A stretch of DNA of 64,000 nucleotides from Paenibacillus athensensis (GCF_004514475.2 NZ_MYFO02000004.1:434001-498000), one strand, 5' to 3'. Positions 24,690-35,300 are shown, numbered from the stretch's first letter. Numbers and translations: made by a program. Notes: a model not told the origin generated them from the sequence alone.

Positions 24690-27600
24690 ATGATGGAGTT
24701 TTCGCAGAAAATACGTAATTTACGAAATAAAGCCCAAGAGACACAAGCTGCAAATAAAATAATTGATATGCTGACTGAGTTAAAATTGAAGAATGATGAG
24801 ACAACCTCTTATAGATGGATCTGGGAACTTATACAAAATGCGAAAGACGTTGTTAACACAAGTGGGATGGTTGACATAATTATAAACTTTGACGAAGGCA
24901 ATAAGACTGTTGAATTCAAACATAATGGCAAACTGTTCTCGACAGAAAATATTGTTTTTCTTATAGAACAAGTGTCAACAAAAGATCGTACAATAACTAA
25001 TGAAAAAAATAAGAAGACTACAGGGAAATTTGGAACAGGCTTTTTAACTACTCACTTGCTTTCAGAAAAAGTTAGGGTTTCTGGATATCTGCAGGATGCT
25101 GGTGAATCACCATGTTCTTTTAATGTTGTTTTAGACCGATCTGGTATGGATCAGCAATCAATAATTAGTGCCATACAAGAAAGTTGTTCGCAGTTAGATA
25201 AGAATACTACCATAACTACTGACAAAGCAATAAATGACGAAGATTTCAATACATGCTTCACCTATGTTTTGGACGAGTCTGGAGTGTCAACAGCAAAGAA
25301 AGGTCTGAAGAATCTGCTTATTGCTGCACCTTACGTATTTGCATTTGTTCCAGAGATAGGTTCAATCACAGTAACAAGCGGTCAATATATACAAAAAATT
25401 AGCCGCGGCAGAATGATTGAAACTGAGCTTAAATATGCGAGTGTGACAAATGTTGTAATTGCAACAAAGGGGATGACAAAAGATAGATATATTTTTGTTT
25501 TGGGAACGAATGACTTATCTGTTGCAGTAGAAGTCGAACAGCAAGCAGGTAACAATTTTACAACAAAGTACGATACTCAATTACCCAAAATATTTTGCGA
25601 CTTTCCTCTCTTAGGAACAAATGATTTTTCATTTCCTGTTGTAGTAAACAGTCCAATGTTTAATCCAACAGAACCGCGAAACGGAATACATTTAACGGAT
25701 AAAGTACATAAACAAATAGCTGAAAATAAGCAAATATTAATGGAAGCTTCACTACTTTATGTTAAGTTAGTGGACTACTTTTTAGAAAAAGAATATGAGG
25801 GAATCTACAACATTACTAAAATCCCTGAACAGCCTGCAAAGGATTGGCTATCTAAAGAGTGGTTTGAGCAAGAAATAATTAATAAACTAAAGTCCCATAT
25901 CATAGAAATTCCTCTCATTTCTACACATAATGCTGGCAAAATGCCTCTTATAGATGAATGGGGCGGTACAGGTGTATTCATTCCAAAAGATTTAGATGAA
26001 ACTCTCAGGGCAAAAGTATGGACACTATCAAGCAAACTCATTCCCCATATGATTACAAAGCGTGATGAATTAGAGTGTTGGTACAATTCTTTATGGGAAG
26101 AATGTCGAAATTACGGTTTATTAGATTTAATTAACCGAGTAGAAGCATTTGAAAATATTAGTGAGTTATCAAAACATCTTAATGGTAATGTAACTGACTG
26201 GCTAAATGAATTATTAGCATTATTCTATTCTAATGAATATTCGTATACCAACAACCTTGGCAGAAGCCCACGTATTTTGCCAAATCAATACGGTGAATTT
26301 CGTACTTTAGATGAGGTATCACTTGATTGCGGTATTGATGAAATTTATAAAGAAATATCTACTGTATTAAATTTCGATTTTAAAATTGAATTATTGGATA
26401 GAGAAATTAATAGTGAATTCCTTACTAATTTAAAAAAACTCACGTTAGATGATGTTTTCTCAGAGATTCTAAAAAAATTGCATAGATCACATCCTTCAGC
26501 AGAAGACTTTTATAAGAGCATTATTTCTCTTCAAGCTAAACAGAATAGCGAACAAAATGACTTTTTAGATCTCGTTTGTGAATTACAAGGTAAAGATGCC
26601 TGGATAAGGAATAGTGTATCGAAACATTCACAAGAGCTATTAAAATTGGCATTGAAATTCTGGAGGGAAAAAATAACCAAGGACATAAGCTCCTATGAAA
26701 GTATAAGAATCTTTGCCTCTAGTTTTAATTTTGCCAGTGAGCATGAGGCGATGATGTGGGTGTCAAATTTGGTTCGAATTTTGGTGAAATATGAGCAAGA
26801 TGGTTTATTGGATCGGATTGCTATATTGCCTGATCAATATGGAAATTTCAAAATGAGAGCAGAATTATCACTGGATTCAGGTGAAATTGATGAAATCCTT
26901 AAAGATGCATCTAAATATGCTGGATATGATGTACGTAAAACATTGTTATCAAAAGACATTATTTTAGATCTGACTGAAAATAGAACTGTCTACCTTGAGA
27001 ATATTTCCGAGAAAATCACACAGTATGTGAAAGAAAATAAAAACAGCATTGGACACAACGATATTGATGTAAAAGAAGTATTTAATAAAACGTATCTTTG
27101 GCTTAGAGAAAATTTGGCTAATGAAAAGGTCAAAAAGTGCTTCAGAGAATTATCAACTAATTTACATTGGTTTTATAATGATAATGATATTGCTGAAAAT
27201 ATGTCGAAAATTGAAGAATACAACGACATATTAGAGAAATATGGTGTTTCTGGAGTGCAAGAATTAGAGCAGATATTATCTCGCTCGAATGTTGAAAGTA
27301 GTTCAAGTAAAACGGTGGAGATTTCAATGGAAATTCTTGCACAATGGGGTATTTCAACTGAAGAAGATTTAAATCGTGCTCTGGCAAATAATGTGTTTGG
27401 CCCAGAATTTATTCATGATTCTAAACGCAATTCAGAATTATTCAGCTATGTCCAAGATATTCTTGAGCGCTCCAAGAATAAAATCATTGAATTTTTAGAT
27501 AAGAAAAAATCGGAATATGACGTTTCAGATCCAATCAGAATTAGTAATACTATCTTCGTAATAAAAAAACACGGTACTGAAATTTATTTAATTACTCGAC

Positions 27601-27782
27601 CGTCTGATTATGGTCAAATAATATTATATTATGATACTGAGTTGGATATGCTTGACTATGAAAAGGATTGTGAATTATGGGTTGAAGATGATAAGAGCGA
27701 GCCGCAAAAAATTACATTTGGGAAAATATTAAAGCTGACTGGTGTTAACAAGATTCCACTTAGGAGCATAAGAGAAAAATGA
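24690..27782 (+). CDS. Large sacsin/Hsp90-like GHKL ATPase protein
   Basis: 1030 aa; ATG 24690, with a second ATG one codon later. The N-terminal GHKL domain shows ELIQNAKD (N50, D53), an FKHNGK box (76-81) and GKFGTGFLTTH (112-122), all as in sacsin and related prokaryotic Hsp90-like ATPases. The remaining 800 residues are helical, without motifs I can name. Such ATPases recur in anti-phage islands. It is the fourth gene of the operon, overlaps the next gene by 4 nt, and shares the AT-rich composition of its neighbours. Confidence 0.8.
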   Translation: MMEFSQKIRNLRNKAQETQAANKIIDMLTELKLKNDETTSYRWIWELIQNAKDVVNTSGMVDIIINFDEGNKTVEFKHNGKLFSTENIVFLIEQVSTKDRTITNEKNKKTTGKFGTGFLTTHLLSEKVRVSGYLQDAGESPCSFNVVLDRSGMDQQSIISAIQESCSQLDKNTTITTDKAINDEDFNTCFTYVLDESGVSTAKKGLKNLLIAAPYVFAFVPEIGSITVTSGQYIQKISRGRMIETELKYASVTNVVIATKGMTKDRYIFVLGTNDLSVAVEVEQQAGNNFTTKYDTQLPKIFCDFPLLGTNDFSFPVVVNSPMFNPTEPRNGIHLTDKVHKQIAENKQILMEASLLYVKLVDYFLEKEYEGIYNITKIPEQPAKDWLSKEWFEQEIINKLKSHIIEIPLISTHNAGKMPLIDEWGGTGVFIPKDLDETLRAKVWTLSSKLIPHMITKRDELECWYNSLWEECRNYGLLDLINRVEAFENISELSKHLNGNVTDWLNELLALFYSNEYSYTNNLGRSPRILPNQYGEFRTLDEVSLDCGIDEIYKEISTVLNFDFKIELLDREINSEFLTNLKKLTLDDVFSEILKKLHRSHPSAEDFYKSIISLQAKQNSEQNDFLDLVCELQGKDAWIRNSVSKHSQELLKLALKFWREKITKDISSYESIRIFASSFNFASEHEAMMWVSNLVRILVKYEQDGLLDRIAILPDQYGNFKMRAELSLDSGEIDEILKDASKYAGYDVRKTLLSKDIILDLTENRTVYLENISEKITQYVKENKNSIGHNDIDVKEVFNKTYLWLRENLANEKVKKCFRELSTNLHWFYNDNDIAENMSKIEEYNDILEKYGVSGVQELEQILSRSNVESSSSKTVEISMEILAQWGISTEEDLNRALANNVFGPEFIHDSKRNSELFSYVQDILERSKNKIIEFLDKKKSEYDVSDPIRISNTIFVIKKHGTEIYLITRPSDYGQIILYYDTELDMLDYEKDCELWVEDDKSEPQKITFGKILKLTGVNKIPLRSIREK

Positions 27783-28687
27783 TTGACATTAATGAAGTAA
27801 AGCAATTACTACTATCCCCTGATTCGAAAAATCTTATTTGTAGAAACGTAGAATTCAGACCGCAAAATTTGGCTATGTTTATTGCTGCTCTGTCAAACAT
27901 GACAGAGGGGTATGGCTACATTGTAATCGGGGTAAGCAAAAATACAGATAATTACTCTATTAATGGAATAAGTAATGGGTTCATATTAGATGAACCTATT
28001 AAACGGGCACTCAGTTTGTTAGCTGAGCAACCAATAATAGAATTTGGTACACTTAGTATTGAAGGTAAAAATATTTATGCAATAAAAGTGATAAATATTA
28101 CAAACGAGATTTTCTTCAAGCCTCCACAAAATACAGAGTCACTAACCGATTTATTTATTCGTGATCTTTACTTGGCTTGCATCAAACTTCAAGCACGTAA
28201 GCTTTACGTTAGCACTACAGAAGATGAGCGTAATGACTTTATTACAGATTTATTGGAGACAAACGGATATCGCATAAAAGACCAAACTCGACGCGGAAGT
28301 TCTGCTAGTGGTAAATCATCTGGCGAAATTGATATTTTTGTTGAAAACGATAGAATGCCTTTTACTATTATTGAAGCCCTTAATTTGGATAGCTTAAATA
28401 CTAATTATCTTGATGTTCATCTTGACAAGATATATTCTTACGATACAACAGGAAATGCATTCAATGTATGTTTGTCATATGTTAAAGTTAAAGATTTTGG
28501 GTCTTTTTGGGATAGGTATTGCAACTACGTTAAAACACGTGAATATCCAGTAATGCTAGTCTCTTCTGATACAAATGCTGATAAAGATTATTCATACTCT
28601 GATATAAGATTCATGACTACGACGCATAATCGTTCAGGTAAAAATACACGGCTTTATCATATGTGCGTAAAAATACAAGAATCGTAG
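27779..28687 (+). CDS. AlbA_2/Schlafen-like protein with possible nuclease C-terminus
   Basis: 302 aa. Residues 10-130 match the AlbA_2 (Schlafen-like) domain: FIAALSNMTEGYGYIVIGVSK and a later IYAIKVINI strand. Residues 155-210 read like a PD-(D/E)XK-type core (SGEIDIFVEND, FTIIEAL), although the usual catalytic Lys is not obvious. Final gene of the five-gene operon, coupled to the GHKL gene by a 4-nt overlap. A degraded second copy of its 3' end is found at 32092-32200. Confidence 0.7.
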   Translation: MIDINEVKQLLLSPDSKNLICRNVEFRPQNLAMFIAALSNMTEGYGYIVIGVSKNTDNYSINGISNGFILDEPIKRALSLLAEQPIIEFGTLSIEGKNIYAIKVINITNEIFFKPPQNTESLTDLFIRDLYLACIKLQARKLYVSTTEDERNDFITDLLETNGYRIKDQTRRGSSASGKSSGEIDIFVENDRMPFTIIEALNLDSLNTNYLDVHLDKIYSYDTTGNAFNVCLSYVKVKDFGSFWDRYCNYVKTREYPVMLVSSDTNADKDYSYSDIRFMTTTHNRSGKNTRLYHMCVKIQES

Positions 28688-29010
28688 TTACTTAGTGAAA
28701 AGTTCTTATATAAGAATCGTAAACTAGGGAAACAACCTAATCAAGCGATTGTATTAGGCTTCTTACACAAGAAAGGTATTTAATTTCTTGCTCCGCTATA
28801 ATTTGTCGATGGTAGTGGAGCAGGGCTGATTCGAGTGTCGTTCTCTCCGAGTTCTCTCAAACGTGCAATTTCAGTCACTTTTTGATGAATTTCCGAGACG
28901 CCTTGTGGCACTAGGGAAGGGTGGCGTGAAACGCCGAAACCCCTTGATTTTATAGGCTTTTCGTGGTTTTTTGGTTCCTCTAAAGGAACATAGTTTCCGC
29001 TTGCTTCCCT
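28688..29010. other. Intergenic region after the defence operon
   Basis: Holds a CCTAAT/ATTAGG hairpin followed by CTTCTT near 28738-28765, a possible terminator, and a stretch (about 28871-29040) partly repeated at 32208-32275. No gene seen. Confidence 0.4.
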
Positions 29011-29224
29011 TTAGCGCGCAAGTTTCAGGTCTAATGACTGCGCCGACGACATTTTGGAGCTGTAGTCCAGATGAGCATAGATGTTTGTTGTTGTGGAGTA
29101 ATGGCTATGCCCCAACCATTCTTGAAATTCCTACATCCCTACACCATTTGCCAGCAGAAGGCTGGCGCAACGATGCCGAAGATCGGTGTGCGCGGTTCTG
29201 CCCATGTTTCGGCTAAAATCAAAA
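29011..29224 (-). pseudogene. Tyrosine integrase C-terminal remnant
   Basis: The minus strand gives about 70 codons with HTDLRHRCASLLLANGV, then an in-frame TAG, then EFQEWLGHSHYSTTTNIYAHLDYSS split by no further stop, and a short tail. The Arg-His box, the later His and the catalytic Tyr of phage-type integrases are all there, but the N-terminal two thirds are gone. Its 3' end (CTTGCGCGCTAAAGGGAA on the minus strand) has a second degraded copy at about 32239-32270. It is the relic of an island integrase. Confidence 0.8.
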
Positions 29225-29425
29225 AACGCGCCTGAAGCCATGATGGTTTTGCGCGTTTTGTCGGGACGAATACGGAGTCAGGACGGAATTCATAGCGGTC
29301 TGAATATTTTTAAGATCGAGCTGAATTTGCTCCGGAATATGGTAGGGATGGTATAGGCTCCGCTGCATCATGTAGTTTGTTATCTGTTCATGGGTGTCTA
29401 TAGCTTCGCCGAGTTGTTTCATCAA
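29219..29425 (-). pseudogene. CotF-like spore coat protein fragment
   Basis: The minus strand encodes GEAIDTHEQITNYMMQR, YHPYHIPEQIQLDL and KNIQTAMN, which follow the conserved end of CotF-family spore coat proteins of Bacillales. The N-terminal part is missing and the frame is cut off upstream by a stop. Probably a truncated coat gene broken by island rearrangement. Confidence 0.55.
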
Positions 29426-29760
29426 AATTTGCCTGTATTACCCTCCCTTCAGCCAGCAGAATTTCTGGGCCAAGCTTTGGAGACGGCCCGGCAGCATTTG
29501 ACCCAAGTTGAGGAATTTTTAGATCAAGTGCAAACTTCGGCAAACGCATTACATCTGCCGGATCAACAATAAAACGGTCATGGCGCAGATAGGCTTGGCA
29601 GAGATTCTCGTTCTTTTCGGATACAAGTGGAGTCAAGCTCACGAATGTCGAGGTATGGTCGTCTATGTAGACGCTGCGTATATTGTTTCCGAATTTACGC
29701 CGATACTTACCGCATAGGCCAATGACTTGCGTTAACGCTCGGAAGAACGTTCTGCTGCTT
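29388..29760 (-). pseudogene. Unrecognised degraded coding remnant
   Basis: An open minus-strand frame of about 120 codons without a proper start, including RALTQVIGLCGKYRRKFG, SVYIDDHTSTFVSLTPLV and RHDRFIVDPADVMRLP. It reads like real protein but I cannot assign a family. It overlaps the CotF-like fragment in another frame at its 3' end, which suggests a frameshift or a junction of two broken genes. Confidence 0.4.
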
Positions 29761-29767
29761 CCTATTA

Positions 29768-30259
29768 TTAGGGGTGGTCTTTAAAATGCCGTGTCATGGT
29801 TCCGAAGTAGACCACACAGAACACTCGAGTTATCAGGAATGTGAGAAAAATCGTGGCCCATGACCAAAACCAGTTCCAACGAACATACCGAATCAGATCG
29901 GTATATTGTACGAGCAGCACCTCAACTATCGTCAGTACAGTAGTGAATAAGACGTAATAGCCGAATTGAATCCAGCCATTCCGATGGCTCGGATAATACG
30001 CGTTAAACACCGCGCATGTCATCGGATAGGCCATATATTCGTAGGTGAAGCTCGTCCGGCTAACGGCAGCAAGCTCCCTTACGGGATAGGCGATAAGTTG
30101 GAGTTGGACCACGACATGACCGAATATACACGTAATCCACTGTTTGAAAAAAAAAGCGACCATCGCCAATCGACGTTTCTGCCGCGGGATAAAGAGAATC
30201 AATAACAATGAAAGAATCCACACGGAAAAGATGATCCCATATTGCAGTTGCAAACTCAT
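29768..30259 (-). CDS. CBO0543-family membrane protein (copy A)
   Basis: 163 aa, with about five hydrophobic segments and the recurring VVVQLQLIAYPVRELA and YPMTCAVFNAYYPS patterns of the CBO0543 family of Firmicutes membrane proteins. Function unknown. Its start overlaps the stop of the upstream gene by 4 nt, so both are made together. Confidence 0.75.
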   Translation of the reverse strand: MSLQLQYGIIFSVWILSLLLILFIPRQKRRLAMVAFFFKQWITCIFGHVVVQLQLIAYPVRELAAVSRTSFTYEYMAYPMTCAVFNAYYPSHRNGWIQFGYYVLFTTVLTIVEVLLVQYTDLIRYVRWNWFWSWATIFLTFLITRVFCVVYFGTMTRHFKDHP

Positions 30260-30753
30260 CGCTCGCTCGCTTCCTTCCTGAAAACTTTGCGGTCTCTAAA
30301 GAACAAGCTCGCTAGGCCGTGGACGGACAGGAAAATAATCGAGAACACGATCGCCATCAAACTCCAGTGAAAATGTACATAATCCACCAATTCGGTATTT
30401 GCAGCTATCAACCCGTCAATTAAGGTGAGCAGTGAAATCCAGGCGGCAAAGTAAAAAAACTTCGTCAAATTATTCCCACCAGGTCTGTAGATGTAATAAA
30501 GACCGCTAGCAACAGGCGTCAACACCACTTTGAACGTAATATTCAAATCCGAAGCTTTGGGGAATTCACGCAACGGGTAGGCCACCAAATCAAATTGAAC
30601 GAGCAGCACTTCTACTATCCATCCAACAGCCTGACACGCAAGAAAGCACAACACAAATTCATGAGCTTTCGCTCTGGGAACAAGAAAATAGATGGTGGTT
30701 ATACACACAAACCAGAATAGCAGCAATAAATTTCGTTCCATGTCCATGACCAT
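30256..30753 (-). CDS. CBO0543-family membrane protein (copy B)
   Basis: 165 aa, a paralogue of the next gene (VEVLLVQFDLVAYPLREFP, then TPVASGLYYIYRPG). About five membrane segments. ATG 30753 is the longest start; internal ATGs at 30747 or 30738 are possible, because no strong ribosome-binding site decides. Function unknown. Confidence 0.7.
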   Translation of the reverse strand: MVMDMERNLLLLFWFVCITTIYFLVPRAKAHEFVLCFLACQAVGWIVEVLLVQFDLVAYPLREFPKASDLNITFKVVLTPVASGLYYIYRPGGNNLTKFFYFAAWISLLTLIDGLIAANTELVDYVHFHWSLMAIVFSIIFLSVHGLASLFFRDRKVFRKEASER

Positions 30754-30890
30754 AGCTTGTACAAGGAAGGAGGCTACTATGTAAGTGTACTTGCGGGTTA
30801 CCGTAAAATTTTTTTATTATCCAGGCACTTGAACCACATTCAGCCATATACATAGGTGATAACACTTCGGAACTTGTTGAGGAGGATTCT

Positions 30891-31985
30891 ATGCAAGTGA
30901 TGTTACCGACTGAAAAGTATTTCGGTAAGTTTGAGGCGGTTTTTTTATTTTACGGAGCCATGCCTACAGGCGTTACTGTTTCTGAAACCGGACGTATTTT
31001 CATTTGCTTTCCGAAATGGGGTGACGATGTTAAATTTACAGTGGCTGAAATCGTTCGCGATACATTACAGCCTTATCCTAGTTTAGTCGCTAATGTGGGA
31101 AGTCCATCGAATATCACATCGTCCTTCATTAGTGTCCAAAGTGTTGTTGCTGATGGAAAGGGAACGCTTTGGGTACTGGATACGGGGGCTCCTAATTTCT
31201 CAGAACCCATCAAAGGGGGGGCGAAGTTAGTCGCTGTAGATTTAAATTCAAATACTATAAAAAGGGTATATACATTTACGGACAATGTTGTCCTGCCGAC
31301 CACTTATCTGAATGATGTCCGATTTGATTTTCGTGTTGGTAAAGCAGGTTATGCTTATATAACGGATTCGTCTTCCCGGGGACCAGGAGCCATTATTGTC
31401 GTTGATTTAGAAACGGGTTATGCGTGGAGACGGTTAAACGGAGCCAATTCAACCTCGCCCGATCTCTTTTTCATACCGAAAGTTGAAGGTAGAATTTTGA
31501 TGAATCGAAGTAAAGACGGATCTACTTCTCCTTTTAGATTGGCATCCGATGGTATAGCGATTTCCCCTGAAGGCAAGATGTTGTATTTTTGTCCTCTCTC
31601 CAGTCGTCATCTGTACTCCATTTCAACGGAAGCCCTGAGAGACCGAACGATACCGGATATGAATTTGCAGGATTACGTGAAGTATTGGGGAGAAAAAGGG
31701 GCTTCAGACGGAATGATCACCGATGCAAAAGGAAACGTTTACGCTGGAGACTACGAAAACAATAGTATTCGAAAGATATTGCCAAATGGAATAATGGAAA
31801 CCATCGCACATGATCCGAGGATTTTATGGCCGGATACTTTTTCTATTGGTCCAGATCAATACTTATACTTCATCGTGAACCAATTACATCGGCAGGCAAG
31901 ATTTCATTATGGAGATGACCTGCGGCAGAAGCCTTATAGTTTACTCCGTATGAAAATAGACGAACCACCTGCTCCTACTTTTTAG
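30891..31985 (+). CDS. MRJP/Yellow-family (L-dopachrome tautomerase-related) protein
   Basis: 364 aa with the six-bladed propeller pattern of the major royal jelly/Yellow family: WVLDTGAPN, YLNDVRFDF, AYITDSSSRGPGAIIVVDL, LASDGIAISPEGKMLYF, and WPDTFSIGPDQYLYF near the end. Bacterial members are annotated L-dopachrome tautomerase-related; no catalytic activity can be inferred. No signal peptide is obvious. GAGGAGG lies before the ATG. It is isolated between island relics. Confidence 0.8.
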   Translation: MQVMLPTEKYFGKFEAVFLFYGAMPTGVTVSETGRIFICFPKWGDDVKFTVAEIVRDTLQPYPSLVANVGSPSNITSSFISVQSVVADGKGTLWVLDTGAPNFSEPIKGGAKLVAVDLNSNTIKRVYTFTDNVVLPTTYLNDVRFDFRVGKAGYAYITDSSSRGPGAIIVVDLETGYAWRRLNGANSTSPDLFFIPKVEGRILMNRSKDGSTSPFRLASDGIAISPEGKMLYFCPLSSRHLYSISTEALRDRTIPDMNLQDYVKYWGEKGASDGMITDAKGNVYAGDYENNSIRKILPNGIMETIAHDPRILWPDTFSIGPDQYLYFIVNQLHRQARFHYGDDLRQKPYSLLRMKIDEPPAPTF

Positions 31986-32063
31986 TATATATCTCGCTTT
32001 ACAGAGTTGACTCTATTGGCATAGAAAATCTATTTTGTGACTTTATAGTTATTTAGAATTTGG

Positions 32064-32083
32064 AGGCTGCCGTTCGGCAGCCT
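32064..32083 (+). terminator. Hairpin after the MRJP-like gene
   Basis: AGGCTGCC/GGCAGCCT stem with a GTTC loop. The following TGTTC is only weakly T-rich. Confidence 0.5.
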
Positions 32084-32091
32084 GTTCAGCT

Positions 32092-32275
32092 ATCGCATCA
32101 AAGACCAAACTCGACGCGGAAGTTTTTGGCAGGTAAAAGTACACTTCTTCATCATATGTGCAAAAATACAAGAAAAGTAGCCGCTGGACAGTGAAAAGTC
32201 CGTCCAATTTGGCTCACTTTTTGATGATTTCCGCCGGGTTCCCTTTAACGCGCACGGTTCAGGTCCGTGTGGGCT
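32092..32275. repeat. Degraded duplicate of 28269-29040
   Basis: 32092-32128 matches 28269-28305 with two mismatches in 37 bp. 32132-32200 resembles 28637-28702, and 32208-32275 resembles parts of 28871-29040, including an integrase 3' end. About 330 nt between the first two blocks is deleted. It is a ruined second copy of the end of the AlbA-like gene and the convergent integrase. The remaining gap to 32379 shows nothing. Confidence 0.75.
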
Positions 32276-32379
32276 AACCCCCTCTGAAAAAGTTGGAATA
32301 GAAAGGAATTTCAGGAATCATGTCGAAAGCATAGGGAAAGCCAGCATATAGCGGCATTTTGCGGGTAGGAGAGGCTTCC

Positions 32380-35300
32380 ATGGAACCCATTGCTTTCATC
32401 GATACGGAAATCGAACCGAAAACCGGAAGAATCGCGGATATTGGCGGCCTTTTAGAGAGCGGGCGAACCTTCCACTCCTCGTCGATCTCCGACTTTGTTT
32501 CTTTTTTGCGGGGTTCCCGCTTTATATGTGGACATAATTTGCTTAATCACGACTTGAACTATATCCGGCATGCCGTTCAGGCTGCGGGGATTGATTCGTG
32601 CCGAGTGATTGATACGCTGCACCTGTCTGCTTTATTGTTCCCCTCCAAGCCGTATCATCGGCTGGTCAAGGACGATAAGCTGCAAACGGAAGAGCTGAAC
32701 AACCCGTTAAATGATGCGATTCAAGCCAAAGAGCTTTTTTTTGACGAAATTACTGCTTTTCGCAAAACTCCACCCGCTTTGCAGCTTATTTTCTATTCCC
32801 TTTTGCACGATCAAAAGGAGTTTGCCGCGTTCTTCCAATATCTTGGATACGCTGGCCAGCCCGTGAATCCGTCTGAAGCGATCCGCCGCGAGTTTCACTT
32901 GCGGATTTGCGACCACGTCGATCTTGCACATCTAATCCAACACAATCCTATCGAGCTGGCCTACTGTCTGGCTTTGATATACGCCGGTCATAAGACTTCC
33001 ATCACGCCGCCGTGGATTGTCAAGAGTTTTCCGGCTGTACAGGGAACTATGTATTTGCTTAGGGGCAAGCCCTGCTATCGGGCCTGTGTCTATTGCGAGG
33101 CGCAGTTAGACAGCCGCAAAGGGCTCAAGCGCTTGTTCGGACATGATAACTATCGAAGCTATGCGGGTCAACCCCTGCAAGAAGATGCGGTTAATGCCGC
33201 GATCGCCGGTAAATCCTTGCTGGCCGTATTCCCTACCGGGGGCGGCAAATCAATTACCTTTCAAGTGCCTGCGTTGATGAGCGGGGAAAGCGTAAGAGGG
33301 CTGACTGTGGTCATTTCTCCCTTGCAGTCGCTGATGAAGGATCAAGTAGACAATTTGGAGAAGCAAGGAATAACCGAGGCGGTTACCGTTAATGGTTTAT
33401 TAGATCCTATCGAACGAGCGAAATCCCTGGAACGGGTCGAGAACGGCTCCGCCTCCATTTTATATATCGCGCCGGAATCTTTGCGATCCAAAACGATCGA
33501 ACGTTTGCTGCTCGGAAGGAACGTTGTCCGGTTCGTCATTGACGAAGCCCACTGTTTTTCTTCATGGGGACAGGACTTCCGGGTCGATTATTTGTATATT
33601 GGCGACTTCATTAAATCCCTCCAGGACAAGAAAAATCTCGCCGACGGGATTCCGGTATCCTGCTTTACCGCAACAGCCAAGAGGAAAGTCATCGAGGACA
33701 TCCAGACGTATTTCAGGGATAAGCTTTCCATCGAGATGAGCCTCTTCAGCTCCAGCGCAACCCGAACCAATCTTCATTATCAAGTGTTCGAGCGGGCTAC
33801 GGACGAAGAAAAGTACAATACCGTTCGGGAATTGCTGGAATGCAAACCATGTCCCACGATTGTCTACGTCTCCCGCACGAAACGAGCGGATGAATTAGCC
33901 ATGCGGCTGTCCAAAGACGGCTATCCGGCCAAATCCTATCACGGCAAAATGGAAAAACACGTGAAAACGTCGCATCAGGACGCGTTCATGAAGGGCGACG
34001 TTCAAATCATGGTTGCTACGTCCGCCTTTGGCATGGGCGTTGACAAGAAGGACGTAGGCATGGTTATTCACTACGATATATCGGATTCTCTGGAAAACTA
34101 CGTTCAGGAGGCCGGTAGAGCAGGGCGAGATGAAGCGATATCTGCCGATTGCTATGTGTTGTTTAATGATGAAGACCTGAACAGGCATTTTATTCTGTTG
34201 AATCAGACGAAGCTGAGCATTCAGGAAATTCAGCAAATCTGGAAGGCCGTCAAGGAGGTTACCCGGCTGCGCGCGACCGTGTCTCAATCGGCATTGGAGC
34301 TGGCCCGAAGAGCGGGCTGGGATGACGGGATTCTCGACATTCAAACGAAAGTCACGACGGCGGTCTCTGCGCTGGAGGAAGCGGGATATTTAAAGCGGGG
34401 GCAGAATATGCCTCGGGTGTACGCCACCAGTATTCTCGCCAAAAACGCAATGGAGGCTATCGAGCAGATTCACCGCTCCGGCAAATTTGATGAAAAACAA
34501 AAGACGAATGCTTCGCGGATCATCCGCAAGCTGTTTTCCAGCAAAAGCAGAAAGCATGTAAGCAATGAAGCGGCGGAATCGAGAATCGATTACATCGCCG
34601 ACCATTTGGCGATTCCCAAGGAAGAGGTCATCCAACTGATTACGCTGATGCGCGAAATCAAGGTTCTGGCTGACGCCAAGGATTTAACGGCTTTTATTAA
34701 GAAAAGGGAGCACGTCAACCGTTCACTCGGTATCTTGAAGACGTATGTCCATGTCGAACGTTTCCTGCTCGCTGAAGTAGATATGGAGGAACAAATCCTG
34801 CATATCAAAGAATTAAATGAAAAGGCGGAGCATGCCGGCTGCCAGGAGGCTTCACCTGCCAAATTGAAAACCATCTTCAACATTTGGGCGGTGAAAAACT
34901 GGATAAAAAGGCGGACAGTAGATTTCAATAAGCATCATATCGCGATTCAGGCTCTTTACGGGCAGGAGCAGATGAAGGAAAAGCTGGAGAAGCGCCATGA
35001 GCTGGCGACTTTTATTGTGGAGTATCTTTATGAGAAAAGTAACTCCGAGTCTTCGGACGACGATAAGCCGCGTGAGGAAGATCTGGTCGAATTCTCCGTA
35101 CTGGAACTGAAAGAAGCGTTTGAAAGCCGCCAAATCTTGTTTCAAGTCAGGATTGCCGCAGAGGAGATTGAAGACGCGCTTTTCTACCTGTCCAGGATTG
35201 AAGCTTTGAAAATAGAAGGCGGCTTTATGGTTGTCTATAATGCTTTGACCATCGAGCGCATTGAACAGGACAATAAACGTCGATATAAGGTTGAGGACTA

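Noticed and set aside
29390-29572. Plus-strand 60-codon frame
   Set aside because: Overlaps coding remnants on the minus strand that resemble real proteins; no ribosome-binding site.
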